Of a stretch of 60,693 nt of DNA, positions 52,298 through 60,693 are shown in pieces. Made by a program: the position numbers and the translations under genes. Each line of letters opens with the position of its first letter. Position 1 is the stretch's first letter. Source of the stretch: Alsobacter soli (GTDB lineage: Bacteria; Pseudomonadota; Alphaproteobacteria; Rhizobiales; Beijerinckiaceae); assembly GCF_003004785.1 (NCBI RefSeq), contig NZ_PVZS01000031.1, positions 1-60,693 of the forward strand. The letters run 5' to 3'. A model generated the notes under the pieces. The model was not told the origin of the DNA. It saw only the letters and a list, made by a program, of their open reading frames with translations, and ran no database searches.

Positions 52298-52323
52298 GAG
52301 CGGACCAACCAAGAGGTCACTGA

Positions 52324-52692
52324 ATGGACGAGGATAGTATGCGTCAGCTTGTCGAGCGGCAGACGATGATCATGCTCGATCTCGTCAAGAGGGTGAATAA
52401 CCTGACTGCGCTGGTAGAAGCTCAGCGCCGAGTAATCTGGTTTGCCTTCGACCATCTCAATACAGAGCCACAGCACCTCGTGCAAATGACTATCAGGCAG
52501 GTCATCGATTCGGGTTTCGACTACGGCATGGATGCGGTCGTGGCCGCCCGATTCCGTGAAGAACTCGAGTACCTCGCCAATTTGGGGCTGCGCAATCCGA
52601 AGCTGCTGCTCGAGTTCGGGGGGCATTACGGCAAGCGGGAAGAACCCAACCCCAATAGGGCCAGAGAGCTCGCGCAGGCGGACAGAGCCTGA
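52324..52692 (+). CDS. Hypothetical protein, 122 aa
   Basis: It lies 26 bases after the flippase stop and is probably co-transcribed. A helical N-terminus (VERQTMIMLDLVKRVNNLTALVEAQ split over residues 10-34) could form a coiled coil; the rest is mixed, with LRNPKLLLEFGGHYG near 94-108. No signal peptide or known domain. A regulatory or scaffold role is only possible. Confidence 0.55.
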   Translation: MDEDSMRQLVERQTMIMLDLVKRVNNLTALVEAQRRVIWFAFDHLNTEPQHLVQMTIRQVIDSGFDYGMDAVVAARFREELEYLANLGLRNPKLLLEFGGHYGKREEPNPNRARELAQADRA

Positions 52693-52747
52693 CGGCTTCT
52701 GCGAAAACGCGATTCCAATTTGGTGATCGGGCCAGCGGATCGGAGCG

Positions 52748-53848
52748 CTAGGCGAGTGCGCGACGAGCGATACGGATGATTCGCTGCTCGACTAACAAAT
52801 GGTACAGGACCCCGGCCAAGACGCTCACAGCGGCAAGGAGCGGAACCGCAACGAGCATGGGAAGCGAGCCCCACCCTGATTTGAACAGCGCCAGCAGCGT
52901 CGCCGATTGAGCGATCCCGTGCACCAGATACATCGAATATGACGCTGCGCCCAATAGCTGCAGCCAAGCCGGCACTTGAACGCGGCCCTGCCGATCGAGC
53001 TCAACGAAGCCGATAATGGACACTACCGTCGATAAGCCGAACACCGTTCTGGCCAGAAGCGGCGTTTCCAGGACGTACTGCCCGAAGAACAGGAATCCCG
53101 CGAAGGTCGCTAGCCCTGCCACCGCCATGCACAGGGGCGCCGGAGCGCGGTGGCGCATGAGCCAAACCGCTGATCCGACGCCGACGATAAACTCTAGATT
53201 GAAGGGATTGAAAAAGATGGACAGCGGAAACGCCAATGGAGAGAAGCTGAGGTTCAGAACGATGATCACAAGCGCCCAACCCAGCAACACTCGCTTGGGT
53301 GAGAACTGCGTGACGATCAGCAGGGCGAACACGGAATAAAAGAACATTTCGTGCACCAACGTCCAGGCTACGCCCAGCACCGGATGCACGGGAAATGGCA
53401 TCAGGAGGACGGAAAAGACGAAGTTCAGCGGGTCGCGCTGGCTGGGTTGGCCCGCATTGGGAAAGGCCAGGTAGAGCAAGAACAGGGGAATCAGGATGAT
53501 CCAATAAGGCGGATACACGCGGCTGAAGCGGCTCGCCATATAGGAGCGCAACCTGCCCGGATTTCCGAGGTCGTTCCAGTGGATGTAGGCGATAATGAAG
53601 CCGCTCACCACGAAGAAGAAATCGACCCCCACCCGGAAGCCCCTCAGCCAGCCTCCGAGCGGCTCCTGCGCGTAATAGCGGGGCTCGCCTAGGATGGAGC
53701 CGGCATGCGTCATCACGACCAAGAACGCCGCCATGGCTCTGCCGGCCTGGATGGTGGCGAATCTGTCCTTCTTGGGTGGGGTCAGGGTTCCGACACGGGA
53801 CTCGACGGCGGTGGACGTGGCAGTTGCAGGCGTTAATGTCGCTTCCAC
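52748..53848 (-). CDS. ExoZ/OafA-type membrane acyltransferase (acyltransferase family 3)
   Basis: The 366-residue protein has about ten helices. IQAGRAMAAFLVVMTHAGS carries the conserved His; VGVDFFFVVSGFIIAYIHW and SRVYPPYWI (Arg) follow, as in ExoZ, which acetylates succinoglycan. The GTG at 53848 is chosen because GGAG lies five bases before it; the frame is open to 53884. It is convergent with the flippase operon. Donor is probably acetyl-CoA. Confidence 0.84.
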   Translation of the reverse strand: MEATLTPATATSTAVESRVGTLTPPKKDRFATIQAGRAMAAFLVVMTHAGSILGEPRYYAQEPLGGWLRGFRVGVDFFFVVSGFIIAYIHWNDLGNPGRLRSYMASRFSRVYPPYWIILIPLFLLYLAFPNAGQPSQRDPLNFVFSVLLMPFPVHPVLGVAWTLVHEMFFYSVFALLIVTQFSPKRVLLGWALVIIVLNLSFSPLAFPLSIFFNPFNLEFIVGVGSAVWLMRHRAPAPLCMAVAGLATFAGFLFFGQYVLETPLLARTVFGLSTVVSIIGFVELDRQGRVQVPAWLQLLGAASYSMYLVHGIAQSATLLALFKSGWGSLPMLVAVPLLAAVSVLAGVLYHLLVEQRIIRIARRALA

Positions 53849-54024
53849 TTTGTCTCCATTATGACACCGACGAATCAAGCGCACGTCGGGCGTGGCCCAA
53901 CGAGGCCGTTAGTCGCCACCCCACCGCAATCTCGGCTCAAAGAGGGGCGGGTGGTTCCCCATGGTGCTTCAGAACCCAATGTTAAGGGTGGATCAGCAGC
54001 TGACCCGCACCGACGATTCACAAT

Positions 54025-55215
54025 TCATCGCAGAGAGCCAGGCAGCTGGGCGGCTAGACTTTCGACATGCCAAGGCCGTGCAGGCCTGTTGGATGACCTG
54101 AGAGTGGCCTTAAGGCGGAGGAAAGGAGCTTCGATATACCGGTGGGACAGACCTGCCAGCGCTATACAGGCAAGGATCGAGACCGCATTGCTCCATCTGG
54201 GTAATATCCCGTGCCCAAGCAGAATGACGGGAAGGTGCCAAAGATAGAAGCCGTATGAGATCTTGCCCAGCCAGACCAGGGGGCCGAAACTCAGTGCAGA
54301 ACTCGTTTGGTTACGCTCTGAGACAACGACAATCAGCCAGGCTGTCGCCAGTCCGGCAACGGAAATTCCAAGGGTGAGGGCGTGGGGTGACGTGTTTCTG
54401 CTCGCGAACAGCATGATGCAAAGTGCCACCAGAGGCACGAAAGGCGCTCCAATCAGCAGCTTCCGGAATCCTACGGGAAGGCGAACAAGCGCCAGCCATG
54501 ACCCGATCAGGATCGGCTCGATGTGGGTGTCGAGCCCGAAATAGACACGGTCCGCCGGGGCGCCGCTAGCAACGAGATACCATCGCCAGGCGGCGCACAA
54601 ACAAATGGCGGCGCCGATCCAGCGCGTCGGTCGTCTGCCGATCAGGAGGGAGAGGAGCAGCGGCCAAATAAGGTAAAACTGCTGCTCGACAGCCAGCGAC
54701 CATGTGTGGGCCAACCCATTTTTTGGATAATCGCCATATGCGAGGGCGAAGTTCATCAGGTACGCAAAGGCGACGCCCGTGTCCTTGAGGGTCGGCTGAT
54801 CGGCGGCGCTGGACACCAGACTGAAAGCTAGAAGGGCAGCCAGCATGGCCCAGAGGGCGGGAACGAGTCTAAGAGATCGGCTGAAATAGAAGCGGGGCAC
54901 GTCCACCCGTCCGCTCTGCGCCAGCTCAGCAGCGAGCAACCCGGTGATCAGATAGCCGCTCAGGACGAAGAATACATCCACGCCAATCCACCCGCCGGGC
55001 AGGTAATCGGGCCGAGCGTGTACGGCAACGACAACAAGCACCGCGACGCCGCGCATGCCATCCAGAGACGGCTGGTATTTTCCCCGGGCGAAGATTGCAG
55101 GTTCTGGCTTCGTGTTACTCTCGACTCCGTCGTCTTTTTCAGCGAGCAGCCTGCGGGTGCAGTTTGTCGGAAAATTTTCATCTGCGAGCATGTCATCTGT
55201 CAGATTATTTGACAA
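54025..55215 (-). CDS. OafA-type membrane acyltransferase (acyltransferase family 3)
   Basis: The 396-residue protein has about ten helices and the family blocks SLDGMRGVAVLVVVAVHARP (His), IGVDVFFVLSGYLITGLLAA, YFSRSLRLVPALW (Arg) and HTWSLAVEQQFYLIWPLLL. It would O-acylate a surface polysaccharide. The start is a TTG at 55215 directly behind a run of eight G (minus strand); an ATG at 55191 is the alternative. The first 45 residues are a soluble extension. Third acyltransferase of this family within 7.4 kb. Confidence 0.82.
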   Translation of the reverse strand: MSNNLTDDMLADENFPTNCTRRLLAEKDDGVESNTKPEPAIFARGKYQPSLDGMRGVAVLVVVAVHARPDYLPGGWIGVDVFFVLSGYLITGLLAAELAQSGRVDVPRFYFSRSLRLVPALWAMLAALLAFSLVSSAADQPTLKDTGVAFAYLMNFALAYGDYPKNGLAHTWSLAVEQQFYLIWPLLLSLLIGRRPTRWIGAAICLCAAWRWYLVASGAPADRVYFGLDTHIEPILIGSWLALVRLPVGFRKLLIGAPFVPLVALCIMLFASRNTSPHALTLGISVAGLATAWLIVVVSERNQTSSALSFGPLVWLGKISYGFYLWHLPVILLGHGILPRWSNAVSILACIALAGLSHRYIEAPFLRLKATLRSSNRPARPWHVESLAAQLPGSLR

Positions 55216-55691
55216 ATCACCCCCCCCATTTCCCGCAGCCGCACCACTTAACGCGAAATCAACGCTTTTGAAACCAAATAAACTGCCATACGGTAAATTA
55301 CGTAAGGCGGTCCGCTCGCAACGGTCGTTGGCCCCGGCCGCAGGGACCGCTGGAGGTGCGGAGATCGGGCTAACCGCGAATCGAGATTAGCGCGGGCATT
55401 TCAAACAGTAACTTTGCTCAAGTTGGGCAGAGGGCGGCAGGGCCGTCATGCCGGCCCCCAACATCCGGTTCACGCGCGGGGAGGCCGCAAATCGGCCGCC
55501 TATAATGGCTAGATTATTGACGAGCTGAGGCGAGCCGAGGGGGACAGCTGCGCCCCATGTTCGATACGTTTCGCTTCAGGGCCTCACGGTCAGATCGCGG
55601 TTACGATTAGAACCTGCGCGGACATGCTAGCTTAACTCATCGTCAAGCGTTTTAGGGCCGACTGACGAGGATTACTTCATCGGGAGTTTCT
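55216..55691. other. Divergent intergenic region between an acyltransferase and the type I secretion genes
   Basis: 476 bases with no supported gene. The left end holds an 8-C run (55220-55227). The AT-rich stretch at 55245-55300 and the segment at 55625-55680 are where promoters would be expected, but no box could be assigned with confidence. Confidence 0.35.
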
Positions 55692-57431
55692 TTGCGCATG
55701 CGAGCCGAAGAGCCGCAATCCGCTCCGCTCGACAGGGCCATGCGGGCGATCCGCCCCGCCATCATCGGCGTAGCGGTCTTTTCGTTTTTCGCCAACGTTC
55801 TGGTTTTCGTGTCGCCGATCTACATGATGCAGGTCTATGACCGCGTCCTGAGTTCGCGCAATGAGACTACCCTTACAATGCTGTCGATTATCGCGGCGGC
55901 GCTGCTCTTGTCCTATGCGGCGCTGGAGAAGATTCGTTCAATGGTGTTGGTGAGAGCCGGCCTCAGGCTCGATGCTCTCCTGTCGAGGGACGCGTTCGAC
56001 GCCGCGCTGCAAAGCGCGCTGCGCAACCGCGGCGGGCAGCATGCCCAGATGGTCCGCGACGTGGACACGGTTCGCGAATTCGTCAGCGGCTCGGCGCTCG
56101 TCAGTTTGCTGGACGTGCCCTGGGCGCCCGTTTTCCTGGCCGTGTGCTTCCTGCTGCACCCCCTGGTGGGGCTGGTGGCGCTCTCGGGGGCCGTCGCCTT
56201 GTTCGGCTTGGCGTGGTGGAACGAGAAGCTCACCAAGGGTCTGCTCGTGCAGGCTGCGATGCACGGCGCGGCCTCTTATGCAAATCTGTCCTCGACCCTG
56301 CGCAACGCGGAGGCCATTCGCGGCCTCGGCATGGCTCCTTCCATCCGCGGCCTCTGGGAGGCGCAGCATGTCGAAAGCCTGTCCCGGTCAGTGCAGGCGA
56401 ACGATCTTGGCGGCCTGATCTTGTCCCTGTCCAAGTTTCTCCGCGCCGTAATGCAGGTGTGTATCCTGGGCCTAGGTGCCTGGCTGGTGATCCGCCAGGA
56501 AGTTTCCGGCGGGGTGATGTTCGCTTCGTCGTTGATCATGGGGCGCGCGCTCGCGCCCGTGGAGCAGGCCGTGGCACAGTGGCGCTCCTTTGTTGGCGCG
56601 AGGAGCGCCTATGAGCGTCTCGCCCGTGGTTTCGCGCAAGCGCCGGCGCAGGCCCGGCCGCTTCGCCTGCCGTCTCCCACCGGCGAGGTGGCGGTCGAGA
56701 GCCTTTATGTCTGCGCGCCCGGCGGGCGGCAGCCTATGGTCGCGGGCGTCTCCTTCAAGGTTACGCCGGGCGAGGTGGTCGCCATCGTGGGACCTACGGG
56801 GTCGGGCAAGTCGTCCCTCGCCCGGGCGCTGGTGGGCGCATGGCCGGCCACCGGCGGCACCATCCGCTATGACGGCAACAGACTGGATCACTTCGATCCC
56901 GACCAGATCGGCTTGGCGTTGGGTTACTTACCCCAGGATATCGAGCTCTTCGCCGGCACGGTCGCCCAGAACATTGCCCGTTTCGGCCCGCTGGACGACG
57001 CCAAGGTGGTGGCGGCGGCCGAGATGGCCTGCGCGCATGGCCTGATCCAGCGGCTTCCAGCCGGGTATCAGACCGCCGTTGGGGAGGACGGGGTCGCGCT
57101 GTCGGGCGGCCAGCGGCAGCGCGTCGGTCTGGCGCGCGCCGTCTATGGCGATCCGGCCGTGATCGTACTCGACGAGCCGAACTCCAACCTCGACGGGGAG
57201 GGCGACCAGGCGCTCGTGGACGCGATCCGGCTTCTCAAGCAGGCCGCTCGCTCGGTCATCGTGGTGACGCACAAGCCCGGCCTTCTGGCGGTCGCCGACC
57301 GTGTCCTGGTCATGCATGACGGCAAGATCGTGCGCGAAGGACCGCGCGACCTGATCATGCCGCTAATCCTGGGTTCGAGAGTCGCCGCGGGACCGCAACC
57401 GGCGCCGCGGCGCGCCGTCCAGAGCGTGTGA
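55692..57431 (+). CDS. Type I secretion ABC transporter, permease/ATPase (PrtD/PrsD family)
   Basis: The 579-residue protein has an N-terminal membrane domain (six helices, about 20-310; YMMQVYDRVLSSRNETTL is the PrtD-type first loop) and a C-terminal ATPase. That shows Walker A GPTGSGKSS (Lys373), the ABC signature LSGGQRQR at about 470-477, Walker B VIVLDEPNSNLD (Asp494, Glu495) and the His527 switch. The start is a TTG at 55692 with GGGAG five bases before it; an ATG six bases later is possible. The adaptor gene follows after four bases. Rhizobial PrsDE secretes EPS glycanases and adhesins. Confidence 0.94.
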   Translation: MRMRAEEPQSAPLDRAMRAIRPAIIGVAVFSFFANVLVFVSPIYMMQVYDRVLSSRNETTLTMLSIIAAALLLSYAALEKIRSMVLVRAGLRLDALLSRDAFDAALQSALRNRGGQHAQMVRDVDTVREFVSGSALVSLLDVPWAPVFLAVCFLLHPLVGLVALSGAVALFGLAWWNEKLTKGLLVQAAMHGAASYANLSSTLRNAEAIRGLGMAPSIRGLWEAQHVESLSRSVQANDLGGLILSLSKFLRAVMQVCILGLGAWLVIRQEVSGGVMFASSLIMGRALAPVEQAVAQWRSFVGARSAYERLARGFAQAPAQARPLRLPSPTGEVAVESLYVCAPGGRQPMVAGVSFKVTPGEVVAIVGPTGSGKSSLARALVGAWPATGGTIRYDGNRLDHFDPDQIGLALGYLPQDIELFAGTVAQNIARFGPLDDAKVVAAAEMACAHGLIQRLPAGYQTAVGEDGVALSGGQRQRVGLARAVYGDPAVIVLDEPNSNLDGEGDQALVDAIRLLKQAARSVIVVTHKPGLLAVADRVLVMHDGKIVREGPRDLIMPLILGSRVAAGPQPAPRRAVQSV

Positions 57432-57435
57432 GGCC

Positions 57436-58740
57436 ATGTCGTCTATACCAAAAATTCCGGGCGACTGGTCCCGCCCCATGGCGGCCGGGGCCGGCGTGAT
57501 TGCGCTCACCTTTGGCCTGCTCGGCGCCTGGTCCGCAATGGCCAAGCTCGACAGCGCCGTGGTCGCGCCGGGCAGCATCGTGGTGGAGAACGACCGCAAG
57601 GTCGTACAGCACCTCGAGGGCGGCATCGTGTCGGAAATCCTGGCCGACGAGGACCGGCGCGTGACGGAGGGCGAAGTTCTGCTGCGCATCGCCTCGGTTC
57701 AAGCCAAGTCGGCCGTCGCCACGGCCCGCAATCAGCTTCTGGCTGCGCAAGCTGAGGAGCGCCGGATCCTCGCTGAACTCGACGGGGCCGAGATGGTGGA
57801 TTTCGGCACCGAGATGACCGGGGCCGACTTGTCCGACGACGTGAAGCGAGCTTTGGCCGACCAGTCGCGCATCTTCGTCGACCGCCGCGACGCTCGTCGC
57901 AACGAGATCGGCATTTTGCTGGAGCGCAGCGCCCAATCGGAGCAGCAGATTCGTGGGCTGAAGGCTCAGCTCGAGGCGTCAAGGACGCAGTCGGCCTCCT
58001 ATGCGGACGAGATGACGAAGGTGCGGCCGCTGGTCGACAAGGGCCTCGTCGCCGCCCCGCGGATCCGGCAAATCGAGCGCGCCAAGATGGAGCAGGATGG
58101 TCGGACCGGCCAGCTTTCCTCGGATATCGAGCGCCTGGAACGCGTCATCCAGGAGGCACAGTTCCAGATCTCCGGCGTTCGGCGCAAGGCTAGAGAAGAG
58201 AACGCTTCCCGTCTGTCCGTCGTTCGGTCGTCCATCTCGGACCTAAAGGACAAGGTGGCGGTGGTCGAGGACGCGCTCCGGCGGTCGGACGTCCGCGCGC
58301 CCAAGAGCGGCCGGATCGTGAACCGCAAGGTCTTCACGGTCGGGGGCGTCGTGCATGCAGGCGAGACCCTGATGGAGATCGTTCCCGACGACGACACGCT
58401 AGTCGTGTCGGCGCGTGTCCAGCCCCTCGACGTCCCGCATCTGCATCCCGGTCAGGCCGCCGAGGTGCGCGTTCCGGCGCTGAGGTCCCGTTCAACCCCT
58501 ATCGCGCTGGGCGAAGTGCGCAGCGTTTCGGCCGACGCGGTGCGGGACGAATACAGCCGGCAGCCCTATTTCGAGATCCGCATCTCGGTTCGGGTCGACT
58601 CGTTCCCGCCAGAGCTTCGTCGCAAGCTGATCCCGGGCCTTCCCGCGGAGGTGATCGTTGCGACCGGCGAACGCACCGTGCTGGCCTACCTGACCCAGCC
58701 CCTGATGGACGCCATGCAGCGCGGCATGCGAGAATTTTGA
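57436..58740 (+). CDS. Type I secretion periplasmic adaptor (HlyD/PrsE family)
   Basis: The 434-residue protein has one N-terminal membrane helix (about 17-37), the lipoyl half SAVVAPGSIVVENDRKVVQHLEGGIVSEIL (split at about 44-73), a long coiled-coil hairpin (about 90-285), the second lipoyl half VRAPKSGRIVNRKVF, and a beta-barrel C-terminus (LHPGQAAEVRVPAL). It joins the ABC ATPase to an outer-membrane TolC, which is not in the window. Four bases separate it from the ATPase gene. The family is clear. Confidence 0.94.
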   Translation: MSSIPKIPGDWSRPMAAGAGVIALTFGLLGAWSAMAKLDSAVVAPGSIVVENDRKVVQHLEGGIVSEILADEDRRVTEGEVLLRIASVQAKSAVATARNQLLAAQAEERRILAELDGAEMVDFGTEMTGADLSDDVKRALADQSRIFVDRRDARRNEIGILLERSAQSEQQIRGLKAQLEASRTQSASYADEMTKVRPLVDKGLVAAPRIRQIERAKMEQDGRTGQLSSDIERLERVIQEAQFQISGVRRKAREENASRLSVVRSSISDLKDKVAVVEDALRRSDVRAPKSGRIVNRKVFTVGGVVHAGETLMEIVPDDDTLVVSARVQPLDVPHLHPGQAAEVRVPALRSRSTPIALGEVRSVSADAVRDEYSRQPYFEIRISVRVDSFPPELRRKLIPGLPAEVIVATGERTVLAYLTQPLMDAMQRGMREF

Positions 58741-58761
58741 AATTGAGATTGGCTACTACGG

Positions 58762-58782
58762 GGGAGCGGTCCGATCGCTCCC
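58762..58782 (+). terminator. Candidate hairpin terminator of the secretion operon
   Basis: GGGAGCG and CGCTCCC form a perfect 7-bp stem with a 7-base loop, 21 bases after the adaptor gene stop. No T run follows, so it may depend on Rho or only protect the transcript. Confidence 0.45.
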
Positions 58783-59209
58783 ATCCGCTTTCGGAGCTGG
58801 CGATCAGCTGCAATGGCGCGATGTTTGGAGCGCCATGAGCTATTTGGCAGAGTAGGTTACTCCATCGAGAGTTTTTGCAGCAGCGCAATACAGGCCTATT
58901 TTTCATGGAATATGTTTTTCGACGCTGGCTTAGTGCGCAGTAGCCTGCATCTTCGAAGGAAAACGTCGCATTGAGAAGGCGAGGTCGAAAGCAGAGATTT
59001 GGCTTGCCCCTTCGCACTGCAACCGGCGTTATGCCTGCATCCGGACGTTGGTGGGAGCGTATGTTGGACTACGTGCTTGCCGTTCGACGCAGCGACTAAA
59101 TGGATTTCGAGGGCGCGTTGGCGCTGCCGCAAGAGGCGGATAAGCAGCCTCGGACAAGTCGATCACGGCCGTAAGCGAGCGGATCTAACGGCTCGAGGTC
59201 GAGATCGAG

Positions 59210-59238
59210 CGGCTGCGCGCGGCGGCGCGCCGCAGCCG
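59210..59238 (-). terminator. Candidate hairpin at the 3' end of rfbA
   Basis: CGGCTGCG and CGCAGCCG pair perfectly over eight bases around a 13-base GC-rich loop that can fold further. It lies 18 bases after the rfbA stop on the minus strand. No T run. Confidence 0.38.
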
Positions 59239-59256
59239 GATTATGCATCCCGGCGC

Positions 59257-60123
59257 TCAGGCGTCGGCGAGCTTCAGCAACGCCCGGCCATACGCCGTCT
59301 TCCCGAACAGCCGTGCGCTCTTCAACAGCTCTTCTCGCCCGATGAAGCCGTTCAGGTAGGCGATCTCCTCCAGGGCGGCGATCTGCAGGCCCTGGCGGTG
59401 CTGGATGGTGCGGACGAACTCGCTCGCCTCCAGAAGGCTGTCGTGGGTGCCGGTGTCGAGCCAGGCGTAGCCGCGCGACATCAGCTCCACGTTGAGCTCG
59501 CCGCGCTCCATGTAGGCGCGGTTGATGTCGGTGATCTCGAGCTCGCCCCGGGCGGAGGGCTTCACCGCCGCCGCGATATCCAGCACGGCGTTGTCGTAGA
59601 AGTAGAGGCCGGTGACCGCCCAGTTGGATTCCGGCTCGGTCGGCTTCTCCACGATGCGGACCGCCCTGCCGGCCTCGTCCAGGGTGACCACGCCGTAGCG
59701 CTCCGGATCCTCCACGTGGTAGCCGAACACGGTCGCGCCCGTCTCGCGCGCCGCGGCCCGATGCAGAAGGTCGATCAGGCCGGCCCCGTAGAAGATGTTG
59801 TCGCCCAGCACGAGGGCGACGCGGTCGGCGCCGACGAATTCGCGGCCGATCAGGAAGGCCTGGGCCAGGCCTTCGGGCCGCGGCTGCACGGCGTACTGGA
59901 AGCGCACGCCGAACTGCTCGCCCGAGCCGAACAGGCGCCGGTAATTGTCGAGATACTCCGGCGACGAGATGATCAGGATGTCGCGGATGCCGGCCATCAT
60001 CAGCGCCGACACCGGGTAGTAGATCATCGGCTTGTCGTAGACCGGCAGCAGCTGCTTGTTGATGGCGAGCGTCGCCGGATGCAGCCGCGTGCCGGAGCCG
60101 CCGGCCAGTACGATGCCCTTCAT
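59257..60123 (-). CDS. rfbA: Glucose-1-phosphate thymidylyltransferase
   Basis: RmlA makes dTDP-glucose from glucose-1-phosphate and dTTP, the first step of the rhamnose and 3-amino-sugar pathways. The 288-residue length fits the family. Motifs are [19 protein letters not shown] (nucleotide binding), [26 protein letters not shown] (metal-binding Asp), [19 protein letters not shown] and [10 protein letters not shown]. The ATG at 60123 overlaps the rfbD stop by four bases; the frame upstream is open but is only the shadow of rfbD. It is the last gene of its operon. Confidence 0.97.
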   Translation of the reverse strand: MKGIVLAGGSGTRLHPATLAINKQLLPVYDKPMIYYPVSALMMAGIRDILIISSPEYLDNYRRLFGSGEQFGVRFQYAVQPRPEGLAQAFLIGREFVGADRVALVLGDNIFYGAGLIDLLHRAAARETGATVFGYHVEDPERYGVVTLDEAGRAVRIVEKPTEPESNWAVTGLYFYDNAVLDIAAAVKPSARGELEITDINRAYMERGELNVELMSRGYAWLDTGTHDSLLEASEFVRTIQHRQGLQIAALEEIAYLNGFIGREELLKSARLFGKTAYGRALLKLADA

Positions 60124-60693
60124 GCGTGCGCCCCTTGCGTGGCCCGTTCCGGGCCGATGAGTTCGTCCAGCAGTTCGCCCAGCGCCTCGCGCCAGGGCCG
60201 CGGCTCGATCCCGTAGGCGGCGCTGAGCCGCGCCGTGGAGAGCCGCGAGTTGGCCGGGCGGCGCGCCGGGGTGGGATAGTCCGCCGTGGCGATGCCCTCG
60301 ACCGGAACGGACGGTCCGCCGCGGGCGGCCGACTGCGCCATGATCTCGCGGGCGAAGCCGGCCCAGGTCACGTCGCCGCGGTTGGCGAAGTGGAAGGTGC
60401 CGGCCGGGGCCGCCGCGTCGCCGGCGAGGCGCAGCGCCACCGTGGCGAGCGCCGCCGCCAGGTCGGCGGCCACCGTGGGGTTGCCCCATTGGTCGTCCAC
60501 CACGCGCAGCAGCGGCCGCTCGGCCGCCAGCCGCAGCATGGTCTTCACGAAGTTGGCCCGGTGCGGGCTGACCACCCAGGCCGTGCGCAGGATGGCGTGG
60601 CGCGGGTTGGCGGTGCGCACCGCCTGCTCGCCGCCTTCCTTGCTGGCGCCGTAGACCCCAAGGGGCGCGACGGGGTCCTCCGCCTCGTAGGGG
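60120..60693 (-). CDS. rfbD: dTDP-4-dehydrorhamnose reductase, N-terminus cut by window edge
   Basis: RmlD reduces the 4-keto group with NAD(P)H to give dTDP-L-rhamnose. About 190 C-terminal residues are present. The visible part begins [20 protein letters not shown] with the catalytic YxxxK pair of the short-chain reductase fold. It continues with [50 protein letters not shown] and the [13 protein letters not shown]-terminal block. An internal GTG near residue 28 of the visible part is not the start. The N-terminal nucleotide-binding half is beyond the right edge. Confidence 0.95.
   Translation of the reverse strand, partial: PYEAEDPVAPLGVYGASKEGGEQAVRTANPRHAILRTAWVVSPHRANFVKTMLRLAAERPLLRVVDDQWGNPTVAADLAAALATVALRLAGDAAAPAGTFHFANRGDVTWAGFAREIMAQSAARGGPSVPVEGIATADYPTPARRPANSRLSTARLSAAYGIEPRPWREALGELLDELIGPERATQGAHA

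Larger units (their letters stand above)
58741..59256. other. Intergenic region between the secretion operon and rfbA
   Basis: Two hairpins lie at its ends (listed separately). Between 59155 and 59230 a broken frame would read SERI-stop-RLEVEIERLRAA, a coiled-coil-like trace of a decayed gene. No intact gene is supported. Confidence 0.4.

Noticed and set aside
58741-59256. Insertion sequence remnant
   Set aside because: A short coiled-coil-like trace is present, but no terminal repeats or transposase motifs were seen.

Overview
The window is dominated by extracellular polysaccharide (EPS) genes from a GC-rich alphaproteobacterium. Homologues of the rhizobial exo system (ExoA, ExoF, ExoL, ExoM, ExoP and ExoQ types), a NepR-type anti-sigma factor and a DUF6894 protein point to Hyphomicrobiales, possibly Methylobacteriaceae. 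The genus is an inference. No rRNA, intact tRNA, transposase, integrase or CRISPR array was seen.

Layout. Positions 1-2.5 kb: end of a nucleotide-sugar set on the minus strand, with a ketoisomerase/acyltransferase fusion, a sugar aminotransferase and a truncated rfbC. 2.7-5.7 kb: an AlgI-type membrane O-acyltransferase facing an SGNH-like partner. 5.8-29.9 kb: a mosaic EPS cluster whose genes often switch strand. It holds seven GT2-type glycosyltransferases, an ExoL-like transferase, one unfamiliar transferase-like protein, a GH5 and a GH16 hydrolase, a Wzy-like polymerase, an ExoP/Wzc tyrosine kinase, an ExoF/Wza-type export protein, two flippases, an acyltransferase, a polysaccharide deacetylase and an FAD/NAD(P)-binding protein. 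30-37 kb: a stretch of small genes, including a NepR-like anti-sigma factor, DUF6894, secreted and membrane small proteins, a PP1-like phosphatase and a decayed second copy of it. 37.2-53.9 kb: a second EPS locus with a polyprenyl-phosphate glycosylphosphotransferase, two GH5 enzymes (one with a long repeat tail), GT4 and GT2 transferases, two paralogous Wzy-like proteins in AT-richer DNA, a tRNA-Asp 3' fragment, two acyltransferases, a Wzz and a third flippase. 54-58.7 kb: a third OafA-type acyltransferase, then a type I secretion ATPase and its adaptor. 59.3 kb to the end: rfbA and a truncated rfbD.

How the genes fit together. RmlA with RmlB (not in the window) supplies dTDP-4-keto-6-deoxyglucose. 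That can go to dTDP-rhamnose through RmlC and RmlD, or to a dTDP-3-acetamido-3,6-dideoxyhexose through the ketoisomerase fusion and the aminotransferase. The glycosylphosphotransferase starts lipid-linked repeat units and the glycosyltransferases extend them. Acyltransferases and the deacetylase decorate them, and Wzx, Wzy, Wzz/Wzc and ExoF-type proteins flip, polymerise and export them. The hydrolases probably trim the product. Three flippases, three polymerase-like proteins and two chain-length proteins suggest at least two polysaccharides. The most unusual item is an 809-residue GH5 protein without a signal peptide and with Rhs-like repeats, about 11 kb from a PrsDE-type secretion pair that could export it.
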